Of a DNA stretch of 64,000 nucleotides, positions 11,451 through 21,982 are shown one piece after another. Positions within the stretch are counted from its first letter, which is position 1. Each line of letters starts with the position of its first letter. Under the pieces are notes generated by a model. That model was not told the DNA's origin. It searched no databases and saw nothing but the letters and a program-made list of their open reading frames with translations. The translations under genes were made by a program, and so were the position numbers. Source of the DNA: Paragorgia papillata (lineage: Eukaryota; Cnidaria; Anthozoa; Scleralcyonacea; Coralliidae); NCBI GenBank assembly GCA_035771165.1, contig JAWNZC010000408.1, positions 2,418,001 through 2,482,000 of the forward strand, in the 5' to 3' direction.

Positions 11451-11915
11451 TTTACTAAAATCGAAAAAAACCAAAACAAGATACTTCCCAAACAGGATAC
11501 TTCCCAGCCACATAACTGACTTCAAACACTTCCAAGCAAGCAACTGGCAAAAACACTTAAGTTTGAACCACTCCATCGAAAAGAAAGAAGGCACATGCAC
11601 TGGTCACATGCATAGATATAGTCACATGCCTCAGTTTCGCAAAGCCTGTCGGGTCAAATATCGCGACAAAAAAAATAATCAACCTAGACTCGGCTACCAC
11701 AGGCAGCCCGAGTAAATAGGAGTAATTTTTACTCCCTAATATGGGCTATTTTAAGTCCAAAATCCGGGGGTTATTTTAACTCTGATAGAGTACTTTTTAC
11801 TCCCAAAATCGGATAATTTTGAACCTCTTTTATTAACTCCTGTTTTGGGAGGTAAAATTACTCCCTGAAAATAGCAGTGTATTATAACTTATTTTCTTTT
11901 GTTTTTCTACTTTAG

Positions 11916-12158
11916 CGTTCAGACGGAGATGCAATGACGAAATGGTTACCAATACGAATGTACCCACCAAACGAACCATATTGGGCCTTTGTGTCGGATC
12001 AGGGAAGTAAGGATAAGCCGTTGTACCTTAGTAGCGATGGAAATGGGAACATGCAGCTTAAAAGAGCTAATACAACCGAAAGTGATTTTCTACCACCACA
12101 ATATAACCCTTTCATTGATCCAGCCTTGCTCTTTAGAGCAATTGACCCACCGGTTTGA
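11916..12158 (+). CDS. Gene copy 1, terminal exon (equivalent to exon 5)
   Basis: The acceptor tttctactttag is followed in phase 0 by RSDGDAMTKWLPIRMYPPNE, then PYWAFVSDQGSKDKPLYLSS, DGNGNMQLKRANTT and the C-terminus NPFIDPALLFRAIDPPV, with a stop at 12156-12158. The protein is about 80 percent identical to the last exon of copy 2, with three extra residues in all (two of them KD in the SDQGS loop). The 3' flank to about 13076 is also homologous. The PLYLSSDGNGNMQLKRA hairpin followed by D-P-A-L-L-F resembles a beta-trefoil repeat, which is inference only. Confidence 0.8.
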   Translation, partial: RSDGDAMTKWLPIRMYPPNEPYWAFVSDQGSKDKPLYLSSDGNGNMQLKRANTTESDFLPPQYNPFIDPALLFRAIDPPV

Positions 12159-13189
12159 ACTTAACTGACACTATATGCAACTTAATCTATGCAAGTTTTG
12201 TAGTTCTATATAGGTTCCCACCCAGGTCAATGACCAACAGTTATAATAGATATCCCATGCAGACACGGGATAAACAAGAGTGAAATGGCCGGGGGGGGTT
12301 AGGTTCAGTAACGTATTATTCTTGTGATAAATTCAAAAACAGAAGGTAGCTGTAATATGGACATACACTGGTGGCGGCCAAAATTAATGAGCCGCCCAAA
12401 GACAAAATCCCAATAACAAATTAACGGAAACTACCTTTCCAGAATGTCCGGAAGAAATCCTGTTTTACGACGAAATTCCTCGGTTATGAAAGAGTTTTTC
12501 GGAAGAAAACCTATTGAACTGCTTTCAAACACGCAATTTCTTGGTTTGCACTTGACGTCATGGCGGCCATGTTGGAGGAACTTTATCAAAAGAATGTCAT
12601 TAGCAGCTATAATTGTATTTGGAGTATGTTTTCCTCCAACATGACCGTCGTTTGTTTGTCTTCTATATAAATCTCAAGGGATTGATTGCAAACCACCATG
12701 CCAAAATACTCACAAAATAATAGTGAAATAAACTAGAAATCAAAATCTTTGATGTTTTTATACACTTTAACACTTCTAATCTAATGGAACTCTATTGGAT
12801 TCTAAATACATTACGCGAAAGTTGTGGAAACTTTAAAAAAGATAAAACTTTAAAAAAAAGCGGAAATATAGGCGGCTCATTAATTTAGACCACCAGACAG
12901 TGTATTTTTTTAAAAATATACTTAAATTCGTGTTAGGCAATTATTGTAGATGACTGCATGTTTTTAATTATTGCATATATTACACATTTTAAATTCGTGT
13001 GTTTTACGATTAGTGTTTATTTGCGTTTAGTACATTATGGCTCGGGGGATTTTTGTATACACTTGTTGACTGGCGACGAGGGAAACATCGAGTTTTACGG
13101 ACCCGAAGGCTTCCGATAGGTCCAAAGTTCTTGATCTGATGCAATAATCATTGTGTATTCACGTGAACAACGCATGATTAACGCTGACG

Positions 13190-13225
13190 TCCGAGGGAAA
13201 CATTGCAATGTTTCCCTCGGGAGTA
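13190..13225. repeat. Palindrome CCGAGGGAAACATTG/CAATGTTTCCCTCGG
   Basis: A perfect inverted repeat at about 13191-13220. It lies just beyond the end of the duplicated gene flank, next to a second GAGGGAAACAT at 13078. Confidence 0.65.
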
Positions 13226-13350
13226 AGAAACACTGAGTTTGTTGGACAACACGTGACAACGATTTGACCAATAGGATTTCACCTTTGGCAAACGAAAGTC
13301 TTTGGTGTATAACAAAAGCCATTATTAGTTCATTCACGCGTCGATTCCCT

Positions 13351-13663
13351 TTGATGTGCCGCGGTTAATATAGGTTTGTGACTTGCATTTTAAATGACCT
13401 ACTAAATAAGAGATAAGTCCCGAGAACGAGGGATGTCATGCTATATAAAGACCCGAGGACGCGAAGCGCCCGAGGGCTGTATATCGCATACATCCCGACG
13501 TTCGAGGGACTTATCTGTTTTAACTTATGATTGAGGAAGTTTTCCAACAAAGTTTGTCCATTTTTTCCAATTTGGACAAATATTTTCCTAGTTTTTTTAC
13601 TTCATTTCTTATCTAATTAGTACTCAAGGTCAGTAACCTATATATTAACCGCGGTACATCAAA
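13351..13663. repeat. Nested foldback: two concentric inverted repeats
   Basis: The outer arms TTGATGTGCCGCGGTTAATA and the inverse lie at 13351-13384 and 13629-13663. A second hairpin (13412-13515) has arms GATAAGTCCCGAGAACGAGG and the inverse, with the apex CGAGGACGCGAAGCGCCCGAG. The two stems are unrelated in sequence, so one foldback element probably inserted into another. Confidence 0.7.
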
Positions 13664-14342
13664 GAAAACCGACTCAATTATAAATTAAATGGCTTTAATA
13701 AAACTACACCTAGAATGACCTAGAATACTATTTTTTGTCAAATAACATATTTATTTTTTTTATTAATCGTACGATTTATAATTTACATAATTAGGTAAAT
13801 TAACATAATTGAATTGCATAATCGAGTTGACATACACGTGATATCCAAAAGTCCAAAGTTTATCGTTCGACAGTAAAGAACTGCATGCCGAATGCCGACA
13901 TGCAGTCTGACAGGGAAGCTTGGAACCTCTTTTGTGATAAAAAAACAAACAGTCAAAACTTGAAGATCTATAGTTACGAAGGGAAGTCAGAATGCAGTCC
14001 TAGTGTTTTTAAAGTTTAGTTGATAAAGATTCTTCGTCGTTCTTCTTCGTCGCTTGCTCGTTTTTGGCAGTTCGCTTGGGAAATCGCTTTCAATACTCGG
14101 CTGACTGCATGGACTAATTGAAAGTGGGTCGTTCGAGTTTGAAGACGAAAATGCTTGTAGTAAGCCATTTGTAACTTTTTTCAAAGACATGACACGATGA
14201 GATTGGCATGTGGAAAATATTTGACTAAAGGGTAAAGACTTGTAGCGGTTTTGTTGACAACAGAAGAATGACAGTTTAGTATCAAAAGGTTTCAGCTTTT
14301 CTGTCTTCTCGTGGTATGTTTTTTTTTATATATACTTCGATA

Positions 14343-16465
14343 TAGTTTCATTTAGTGATTCAGAATACTGTGTTCACAAGTTTATGTATGTTTTGCCTAC
14401 TGTTTTCATACGTCATTGAGCAATAATACTTTAAAACTTTATAAATGTCGCTCGTAAATTTTGCTTTGTCATATAGTTTTCCCAGCGTTTCTTTTAATAT
14501 TCGCTTGTTTCACATGCAGTTGTCAAAACCCATTTGGATAATAAAACTCATTTGCATCCCCGTAGGTCTCTGCTAAATATATTTGTTCTGCGGCAAGCGA
14601 AATAGTTATAAAAATCGATTGTTTCAAACCAAAAATTATTCCGATCGGGGATTTTCCAACAACGGAAATAGATCAAGAATAAAACAACATGTAATCAAGA
14701 AAGCAGCTAGAATAGAAGTGTTCGGCAAAACAAAGAAAGGAAACAAACCTGGTGGTGGGATGAAGATCAGGAGGCAACCAAGAGGAAGAAAGTGTCTTTT
14801 AAGAACTGGCAAGCAAATAAGGATTCAACCAGCAGACAGACTTATTGGGAATGCAAAAAAAAGGACGGGAAAATCCTGCATGGAAAGTGTGGTATGATAT
14901 GCTAGAAACAAAAGAAGGAGAGAATGTGATATACAAGATAGGAAAGACAAGGGCGAAAACCTCAAAGGATATAGAACAAACATACTTCATAAAGGATAGT
15001 CAAGGCAAGCTTCTGACAGGAGAAAGGGACATAAAACTGACGAGGTGGAAAGAATATTTCGAACACCTCCAGAATGTTGAAAACCCCAGAGAAGATCTAG
15101 ATGCAGTATAGATGTAGTCCAAGTGCCTGAGGAGACAATTGGAATACAAGAAGTTAGGGAGGCTATTCAAAAACTGAAGAGAGGGAAAGCAGGCGGGCCA
15201 TCAGAAATAGTTGGTGACATGTTAAAAGCACTTGGCGAAGAAGGAATAGAATGGATGTGGAGCTTGATGGTAAAGGTATGGGAACAGGAGAGGATGCCTA
15301 GTGACTGGGTAACAAGTGAATTGACTCCTATCTACAAACAGAAGGGTGATTCTTTGGAGTGCGGAAACAATCGAGGCATAAAGCTGCTAGAGCATGCTAT
15401 GAAAGTACTGGAGAAGGTAATAGAGGCGAGGTTAAGGAAAATTACGAATGTCGATGATATGCAGTTTGGCTTTTCGCAAGGTAAAGGAAAGGTAGATGCG
15501 ATTTTTGTTGTTCGTCAGATGCAGAAAAAATATTTGAAGGAAACAAGAAGCAGTATTATGCTTTCGTGGACCTTGAGAAAGCCTATGATAGAATTCCAAG
15601 AGAAGTAGTTTATTGGTGTCTTAGAAAGAAAGGCGTCACTGAAAAACTTGTTAGAGTTGTCAAAGGCTAATCATCCTTACTCGCAACTAAGATGTTAAGT
15701 GTTGATTTTATATGGAGAGAGGAAAACCGGAGAACCCGGCGAAAAACCCTCGAAGCACAGGAGAGATCAACTACAACTCTACTCACATAAATTCAAAGCC
15801 CGATAACGGGGTCATTCCCAAGCGAAAAGCAAAGCACAACAAAAAGTCATCTTATTTTAAGTGGAAAAAAACTATTTTGAGAAAATATTACTTAAAACCA
15901 ATAATTCTTTAATTTTTGAGAATAACAAGAAAATGTTTCGAAAAGAAGTATCTTACTTTACAAAAACTTTTTCTTGATAAGTAAAAAAATTCTCCGGAGA
16001 ATAACAAGAAATTATTATTTTATTTGTCATGAGCAGGCGGAATCCTAGACTTCCCTGCAATTTGATTGGCTACGTGAGTGGACGGTATTTCACAAGTACC
16101 TTGGAACACAGTCCAAAAAGTTATTTTTTACCTTCTGTCATTTAAAATTGATCGATTTTCATGACTATTTCGCTTGCCACAGACCAAATATATTCAACAG
16201 AGAGCAATATATTCAACAGAGAAAAATATATTCAACGTGAATGCAAATTAGTTTTATTATCCAAATGGTTTTGACAACTGCATGTGAAAACAGCGAATTT
16301 TAAAAGAAACGCTGGGAAAATTGTGACAAAACAAAATTTACGAGCGACATTTATAAAGTTTTAAAGTACATGTGTTATTGCTCAACGACGTATGAAAACA
16401 GTTTAAAACGGTGGGCAAAACATACATAACTTGAACACATGTATTCAGTTGAGTGATGCGAACTT
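14343..16465. mobile_element. Composite unit: about 200-bp inverted repeats around an RTE fragment
   Basis: The sequence 14364-14566 (GTTTATGTATGTTTTGCC...TTTGGATAATAAAACT) returns inverted at 16237-16460, with about 85 percent identity over 200 bp. A dead RTE reverse-transcriptase fragment lies between the arms. Imperfect similarity extends past the arms. The arms are long and AT-rich and no clean target duplication is visible, so this is either a TIR element that captured a LINE or a LINE that inserted into a TIR element. Confidence 0.65.
14590..15670 (+). pseudogene. RTE-type LINE reverse transcriptase fragment
   Basis: Three frames together give a linker-to-RT segment. First comes VFGKTKKGNKPGG, then ENVIYKIGKTRAKTSKDIEQ and RWKEYFEHLQNVENP. 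These are followed by the RT start IQKLKRGKAGGPSEIVGDML, WVTSELTPIYKQKGD, MQFGFSQGKGKVDAIFVVRQ and FVDLEKAYDRIPREVVYW-type motif A (about 15568-15620, shifted frame). It stops at 15670 before the catalytic box with the two Asp residues. Stops near 14897 and 15111 and a shift near 15560 show that it is dead. The motifs match RTE-clade non-LTR elements as I know them. Confidence 0.8.
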
Positions 16466-16574
16466 CATCTCGATTACACAACTTAATTCAATTACTTACT
16501 ACTTAGTGACCGAGGGTGAGGTCTGTACTAGTGAAATATCGGACCGACGCTTTTATAGTACGTATATGGCATAT

Positions 16575-16723
16575 TGTTAGGATAGAATGTAATCCATTAT
16601 ATTGGAATGACATGAAGTAGTACGGAAGAGCGCAGTAGTATGGTGAGCACGATGTGTGAGTACTGGATTATATTATAATATATTATATTATAATACTAAA
16701 TAAACACATAGATCAATACAACA
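16575..16723 (+). repeat. 5' LTR of the Gypsy element
   Basis: 149 bp, TG...CA ends. It matches 20820-20980, including GGTGAGCACGATGTGTGAGT, with several small gaps. A TATATTATATTA stretch interrupts it relative to the 3' copy. Confidence 0.8.
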
Positions 16724-16829
16724 TTGTTTTTACTCAGTGGTTTCGAAGAAAAAATAAAGACTTATTCTTGAACAATGAATAGACCAGCGAAGTGACGAAT
16801 ATATTTATATCGGATAGTAATAATGGCGT

Positions 16830-17669
16830 CCATTACATGCTCCGTATGGAACAACAGTTGAGAGTCACCTAAATCAGGTTGAGTCGTTCTTTGTGGCTAA
16901 GGGAATCGAAGATGATGATAAGAAAGTGGCTTGTCTACATTTATCGCTAAAAGGAGAAGCTAAAGTGTTCTTCAGCGTTTTAGCGACCAGTCAAAGAGAT
17001 ACCTTCGCTCATGCGAAAGCAGCATTGATCGAAAGGTTCCAATCGAAGTAAACTGCATCGGACTGGCAGAAAGAACTTGCTGATCGTCGCCAGAAACCAG
17101 GAGAGACTGCGATTGAGCTGAAATACGCCATACTTCGACTGGTAAGCAAAGCTTTTTCCGGCATCACAGATAAAACTACCTACGACTCCATTGCTCTGGA
17201 TCACTTTCGCAACGCATTGAAGAGTGATATTGCACATAAACTGTCGTGGGTGATGGCTGATACAGCAACACTTGATGAGTTGGTGAAGCGTGTAACAAAA
17301 ATTGAGCAAACAGATTCGACTGTTTATGCTCGGTTTCAGCTAGTGGAATGGGCAGCTGTCAATCCTGTGATAGTCCTGGGTCGGAGGTCATGCAGAAATT
17401 GGCAGAACTGTCTACTAGTCAGCAGCAGCTTGCCGCATGCATCAGTTGCAGCCATCCAGAGCCAGAGCCAGCGTTCAACAAAGCCATCAGTGAAGTGTTA
17501 TAACTGTGATAAGGTAGGCCATTTTGCTCGTGATTGTCGTCCAAAGGCTATTGTCCGTGGTAACCTGGGAACTAGGCAACTGTTTCCTGGCCAATGCTTT
17601 AGATGCTTAAAGCCTGGGCACAGAGCTGCCCAATGTACAGCCTCTTCTCCACCGCAGCCGGGAAACTAG
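16830..17669 (+). pseudogene. gag of the Gypsy element (broken)
   Basis: The frame reads GTESVESHLNQVESFFVAK-like sequence with a shift near the start, then VACLHLSLKGEAKVFFSVLA and RDTFAHAKAALIERFQSK, and meets a stop at about 17049. It continues through DWQKELADRRQKPGETAIEL to two CCHC knuckles, CYNCDKVGHFARDC (about 17500) and CFRCLKPGHRAAQC (about 17595). This is the usual capsid plus nucleocapsid order for packaging element RNA. The in-frame stop and the upstream shift disable it. Confidence 0.8.
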
Positions 17670-17780
17670 TGGTGGCTGGGGAGGAAACCCAGCCCTATTC
17701 AGCCACTAATGAGACTGGTAACTACAATCGTTTGGTTTCAGCCACAAACATTGGGGGTTCAAATTATACTAACATAGAGA

Positions 17781-18060
17781 TTGAGGATGAAATTGGGGGT
17801 CACCATTGCACTTGCAGCATCTGCCAGAGGGTCCAAGGTGAGTTGTCAATTTGTACCCCACACCGTGGATGGTTCTGGGATGGGCACAGTTTATGATTTA
17901 GTCACTGATTGTCAAGTGGGTGATCAGTACATTCAGCAACATCGGTTCGCAGTGGTTAAACAGTCAACATACCCGCAATTATTGGCATGGATCTTTCGCC
18001 TCGTCTAAAGATGCATCTGTCAATAGGCCGTCAAGTATACTTTCCCAGTAAGGAAAAATT
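17781..18060 (+). pseudogene. Protease-RT linker region of the Gypsy element
   Basis: One frame reads DGSGMGTVYDLVTDCQVGD and QHRFAVVKQSTYPQLL followed by a shifted MDFLSRLK-like piece. In Gypsy elements the segment before the RT carries the aspartic protease. No clear DTG/DSG active site is seen, so the protease is degraded or poorly recognisable. Confidence 0.4.
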
Positions 18061-18083
18061 GCCAGACCAGGTCAAGCCCACTG

Positions 18084-19238
18084 GTGATGGTGCGGAAGAA
18101 GGATGGTACGACCCGATTTTGTGTAGACTTCCGTCGTTTGAATGACAGTACAGTTGGAGATTCTTTTCCTATTCCCCGCATTGATGATAGTTTGGATGCA
18201 CTGGGTGGGGCTAAACTGTTTACTACACTAGATTTGGCCAAGGGTTATTGGAAAGTTCCTGTCAAAGAGTCTGACCGTGTCAAAACAACCTTTGCGTGTC
18301 ATAAAGGTCTATTTGAGTTCAACACCATGCCCTTTGGCCTCAAGGGGGCCCCAGCAACGTTCCAGAGTTTGATGATGTCCGTATTAGGGGAACTAAACTG
18401 GCAAATTCTTCTGATCTATTTGGATGATGTCATCATCTATTCTGGCAGTTTTGAGGAACACCTTGAACTTGTTTTGGACAAGTTACGAGCAGCTGGCTTG
18501 AAACTGAATCCTTCCAAGTGTGTCTTTGCCCGTGCAGAAGTCCACTATTTGGGATTTGTGGTTGGTTCGAAAGGAATTTTGCCTGACCCGGGGAGGACTG
18601 AAGCCATCAAGGAGTTTCCGCGGCCCACGACCGTCCCTGAAGTTCGTCGATTTGTCGGACTGGCGTTATATTATCGCCGTTTCATTGACAGTTTTGCCGA
18701 CATTGCTGCCCCTCTACATGCACTAACCAGAGCAAATGTTAAGTTTTTGTGGACTGAAGATTGCGAGACCGCATTTTGCGTGTTAAAAGACAAGTTGACA
18801 TCTCCACCAATTCTTGCCTATCCGGACTTCCAGCAAGAATTTACTGTCGAGACCGATGCCAGCGACCTTGGCCTGGGTGCTATCCTTTCACAAAGGAAGA
18901 AGGTAATTGCTTATGCATCCCGAGCGCTCACCACGACCGAAAATAATTATTCTGCAACAGAGAAAGAATGTTTGGCTGTTGTCTGGAGTTTAGATCACTT
19001 CAATATGTACTTGGAAGGGAGACACTTCACATGCAGTTCTCACGGATCACAAGCCACTAACCTATACTTGCGACAACTTAAAGAGCCAAGAGGAAAACTC
19101 GCCAGATGGCGCGTCTGTCTCGATATCTACGACTTCACAATTCAACATCGACCTGGTAAACTATACGCTAATGACTGTCGCCGATGCATTAAGTCGTGCT
19201 CCCGTCAATGCAGTAACCATAGAAGGTGTATGGACTGA
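18084..19238 (+). CDS. RT and RNase H of the Gypsy element
   Basis: A 384-codon frame, the best preserved part of the element. The RT has FCVDFRRLN near residue 12, TTLDLAKGYW at about 47-56, FGLKGAPATFQ at about 84-94 and the catalytic YLDDVIIYS at 112-120. The connection region FVGLALYYRRFI follows. RNase H opens with FTVETDASDLGLGAILSQ (TDAS at 257-260) and includes ATEKECLAVVW and the HRPGKLYANDC end. It copies element RNA into DNA in the cytoplasm. The frame fails beyond HRPG, where the usual NVVADALSR is shifted. Confidence 0.9.
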   Translation: MMVRKKDGTTRFCVDFRRLNDSTVGDSFPIPRIDDSLDALGGAKLFTTLDLAKGYWKVPVKESDRVKTTFACHKGLFEFNTMPFGLKGAPATFQSLMMSVLGELNWQILLIYLDDVIIYSGSFEEHLELVLDKLRAAGLKLNPSKCVFARAEVHYLGFVVGSKGILPDPGRTEAIKEFPRPTTVPEVRRFVGLALYYRRFIDSFADIAAPLHALTRANVKFLWTEDCETAFCVLKDKLTSPPILAYPDFQQEFTVETDASDLGLGAILSQRKKVIAYASRALTTTENNYSATEKECLAVVWSLDHFNMYLEGRHFTCSSHGSQATNLYLRQLKEPRGKLARWRVCLDIYDFTIQHRPGKLYANDCRRCIKSCSRQCSNHRRCMD

Positions 19239-20800
19239 TAGAGAGCTCTGCGCATTACAGAAGCAAGACGATGATACTGGGATGATTTATCACTGGGTTA
19301 CCAAGCTGAGAGTAGCTCGAAGAATATCAAGCATCCCACGTTAACAGTTTTAATCAAGACACACGGCAAGAACATCAAAGCTGGTTGAGCGACGTGCTTG
19401 GTCCTACAGACATAACGTTCATGGACGGAACATTGTACAAAACGGGAAAAGGTCCCACAGTTCGGAGGCCACCGGACGAATACTACAACATTCTTCAATG
19501 ACACACACGCTGGGGACATTTTTGGGCGAAGCCCAAAAAAACAGTACAACGTTGGCCCACCGATTCATACAAAAACGATTTTTCGGGTTTAACTGGAAAC
19601 GAGAATGTGGAGGGAACTGGTTTCGTGTAATTTGTGAGTGTGTCCCTTCGAAGATAAAGTGTATAAAGATGCCAGATCGGACCGCCAATTGAGAAATTGC
19701 CCCATGGTCCAGAGAAACCCTTTCAATGTTTGGCCAAATGGATTTTGTTGGCCCCCTGTTACCAAAGACGCGCACGTGGAAAATCGATTTAATATTTGCT
19801 CTTACCGATACCTCTCCAAAAATGGCCGCTTGATAGCTTTTCCAGTACCTGATCTAGGTTCTAGCATTTCTACCAAGGCAGAAACTTTTGGAATATGAGA
19901 CTGTTACAACATGTAACAACATGCAGCCGCCTGACTAATTAGGAAGAAGGTCCGCAGTGCCCCGTATAAAGCCTCAGTGCAATGGGCAAGGTTTGGAACG
20001 CATGAATCGAAACATTGCCGAACGTCCTAGCCATGGAAATTGAGGTGCCCAGGAAGACCAAACTGGCATGAACTGGGACGAAAAGACTCCCTAATAGTAA
20101 CAGACAGGCTGCGGATTAGAACGCACCATCATTAATATTTGTCCGCTTTACACCTGCAGAAACAAGGCTTGTGATATGATTGGCTTCTGGAAAAGACTGA
20201 ACCCAGCCAAAACGGAACAAGCAGCGAAGAGAGTTTTCAGCTAAACTGTCCTTCCCCTAAATCAGACTGCATACAAAATGTGAGAACATCGGTATCGGAT
20301 CAAAGAAACGCCAACTAGGAATCTCACATGACGAGAAGCAAACGTTCGCTTCAGCAGCCATTTCCCAGCTCGTGGAAAAAAATTGGATTTCTCACCCGAA
20401 GAAGCGCAAATGGACTGCCAATTGTTGAGATCATCGCCGACTGAAAGAAAGACTACGAGAAATTCCCAGCACCACTGCAGCCTACTACACGGAACTACTA
20501 ACGAACAGAGTTTGGAAGATACAAGTTACGTGTGCTTCAGGCGCTGAGTCGATTCAGTCAGAGGACTTTAGACTTGGACATAGAATTGGTGATGAAGTAT
20601 TCCTGGACCCTCAAGTTAGCTCAAGAACCTGCTCACAGTTCGACCACAAGGAGGAAGGATCAAGCACCGAGAATCGCTAAGGATTTGTGCCGCGTTAGCT
20701 ACGTTACAGCAATTGAACGATTGAACAAAACAGAAGACCGGGTAATTTTAAAGTGTAAACGGATTAAAAACCGCTTCCATATTTTGTTGCTGATTATATA
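19239..20800 (+). pseudogene. Integrase remnant of the Gypsy element
   Basis: Fragments in shifting frames recall an integrase core: PFNVWPNGFCWPPVTKDAH near 19720 (the first catalytic Asp region, altered) and KNGRLIAFPVPDL near 19820. No intact zinc-binding domain, second Asp or Glu is visible. At least several frameshifts are needed to read through, so it is dead. Confidence 0.6.
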
Positions 20801-20819
20801 GTATCTTGGAGGGAGGAGT

Positions 20820-20980
20820 TGTTAGGATATAAATGGTAGTCCATTATATTGGAAATGAACATGAAGTAGTTGTAACGGAAATGACGCGGTAGTCATGGTG
20901 AGCACGATGTGTGAGTAACTGGATTATATTGAAGTTCTTAAAATACTAAATACAATAAATAACAGAGATCAATACCAACA
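20820..20980 (+). repeat. 3' LTR of the Gypsy element
   Basis: 161 bp. It begins TGTTAGGATATAAATGG directly after a purine tract and ends GATCAATACCAACA. ATAT follows, matching the base run before the 5' LTR. Confidence 0.8.
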
Positions 20981-20999
20981 ATATGGTTTTCCCTTTTTT

Positions 21000-21767
21000 A
21001 AAGTACTATTCCGTGTTTTAGCTAGAATCGCTGAACTTTCTACCCCCAAATAGCATTTTTCACAATTGATTTTTTGTTTGACCATAAATTCGTTCAACGG
21101 TGTTGTACGTTATACGATAGCTTGAAATTAAAAAAACAATTTGAAATTCTAAAAATAATTTGGTGAGAAGTAAGTGTTATATTATTACGAACATTGCTAC
21201 GAATATTTTGAACATTTTGAAAAGTTTCACATAACATGGAAACTTGAACTATATGGCATCAAATGAAAGCTTAACACAATTTCTAACAACATACCTGCAT
21301 GCACGATATATTTCAACAATGAGTAGTGAAATTCTTTTTGCTGCATGTATACTGACATGACTTTCATTTTGTTTGTAAAATTCTCTCATCGGTCTCAACG
21401 GCAGATTCCAGACCGCTCATGCAGGCACCAATCAAATTGCTGGATTTCACGTTCCAGACCGCTCGCGGAAATATAATATAGTATGTCATATAATATAATA
21501 TAGTGTGTTAATTTATCTAATTTGTAAATTGTAAAATGTACGATTAATAAAAAAATAAATACGTTATTTACCGCTTTGAGTCGTTGTCGGGTCCGTAACC
21601 GCGAAAAAATGATTTTGCCCTTCGGTCTCAAAAATGTCCCTCTACCCTTGCGTTCTCGGGCATTATTCAGAGACCTTAGCGGCAAATATTTTTTCTAGTA
21701 TGGACTCTCCTCTGTGCCGGTAAATAACATAATTATTATTTCATTTATATGGCAGCACAAACCATCC
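21000..21767. other. Repeat-derived spacer after the Gypsy element
   Basis: No gene. The minus strand of about 21470-21570 (AATAACGTATTTATTTTTTT and flank) matches the + strand at 13740-13810, so it is a dispersed repeat end. The phrase CCAGACCGCTC occurs twice (21408 and 21454). Confidence 0.5.
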
Positions 21768-21982
21768 GTTCCCAGAGCCCCACGTTCCCCACCCGGCAAA
21801 CGAGAGACTCTGGGATAAATCTCGTTTACAAATCGATAATTTCAATTGGCTGATGAACACAATGAACTCTATATAAAACTCTATCTTCCGGATCACAAGA
21901 ATCCTGTGAATGGCGTATGAACGGATTATACCCAGAGTCTCTCGTTTCCCGGTTGGGGAACGTGTGCTCTGGGAAACGAGAT
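21768..21982. mobile_element. Short TIR element (MITE), about 215 bp
   Basis: The left arm CGTTCCCAGAGCC...CACGTTCCCCACCCGG, with CGAGAGACTCTGGG after it, pairs with the right arm CCCAGAGTCTCTCGTTTCCC...GGGAACGTGTGCTCTGGG. The arms are about 50 bp. No coding capacity. The target duplication is unclear. Confidence 0.65.

Larger units (their letters stand above)
9419..11879. mobile_element. Foldback element, 2461 bp, in intron 2 of copy 1
   Basis: The left end reads CACTGTTATTTTTAAGGAGT and the right end is its near inverse (ACTCCCTGAAAATAGCAGTG). Both ends contain many short palindromic units of the type GGAGTAATTTTAACTCC over roughly 300 bp (left) and 180 bp (right), which is typical of foldback transposons. 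No exact target duplication is visible. Inside are smaller hairpins (10071-10097 and 10605-10655) and a tRNA-like fragment (11417-11450). It separates the decayed exon at 9255 from the working exon at 11916. Confidence 0.7.
5585..13076 (+). repeat. Segmental duplication, unit 1
   Basis: Exons, intron pieces and about 900 bp of 3' flank match 45418-58915 in the same order and orientation. Matching anchors are AAGTGGCCTATATTAAAT before exon 3 (5621 and 45435), the block around 6660-7190 and 50470-51000, the intron just before exon 4, and 12159-13076 with 57996-58915. The units differ by large insertions: the 737-bp TIR element and 2.46-kb foldback element here, and several larger inserts in unit 2. 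This is tandem gene duplication followed by independent transposon load. Confidence 0.85.
16575..20980 (+). mobile_element. Ty3/Gypsy-type LTR retrotransposon, 4.4 kb, inactive
   Basis: The two LTRs (16575-16723 and 20820-20980) start TGTTAGGATA and end CAATAC(C)AACA. ATAT flanks both outer ends (16571-16574 and 20981-20984) as a 4-bp duplication. The purine tract GGAGGGAGGAGT abuts the 3' LTR, and TGGTTTCGAAG at 16738 may be the primer site. Order: gag with two zinc knuckles, a weak protease region, RT and RNase H, then a heavily decayed integrase. The LTRs differ by indels, so the insertion is not recent. The organisation is that of an endogenous retrotransposon with no envelope gene. Confidence 0.85.
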
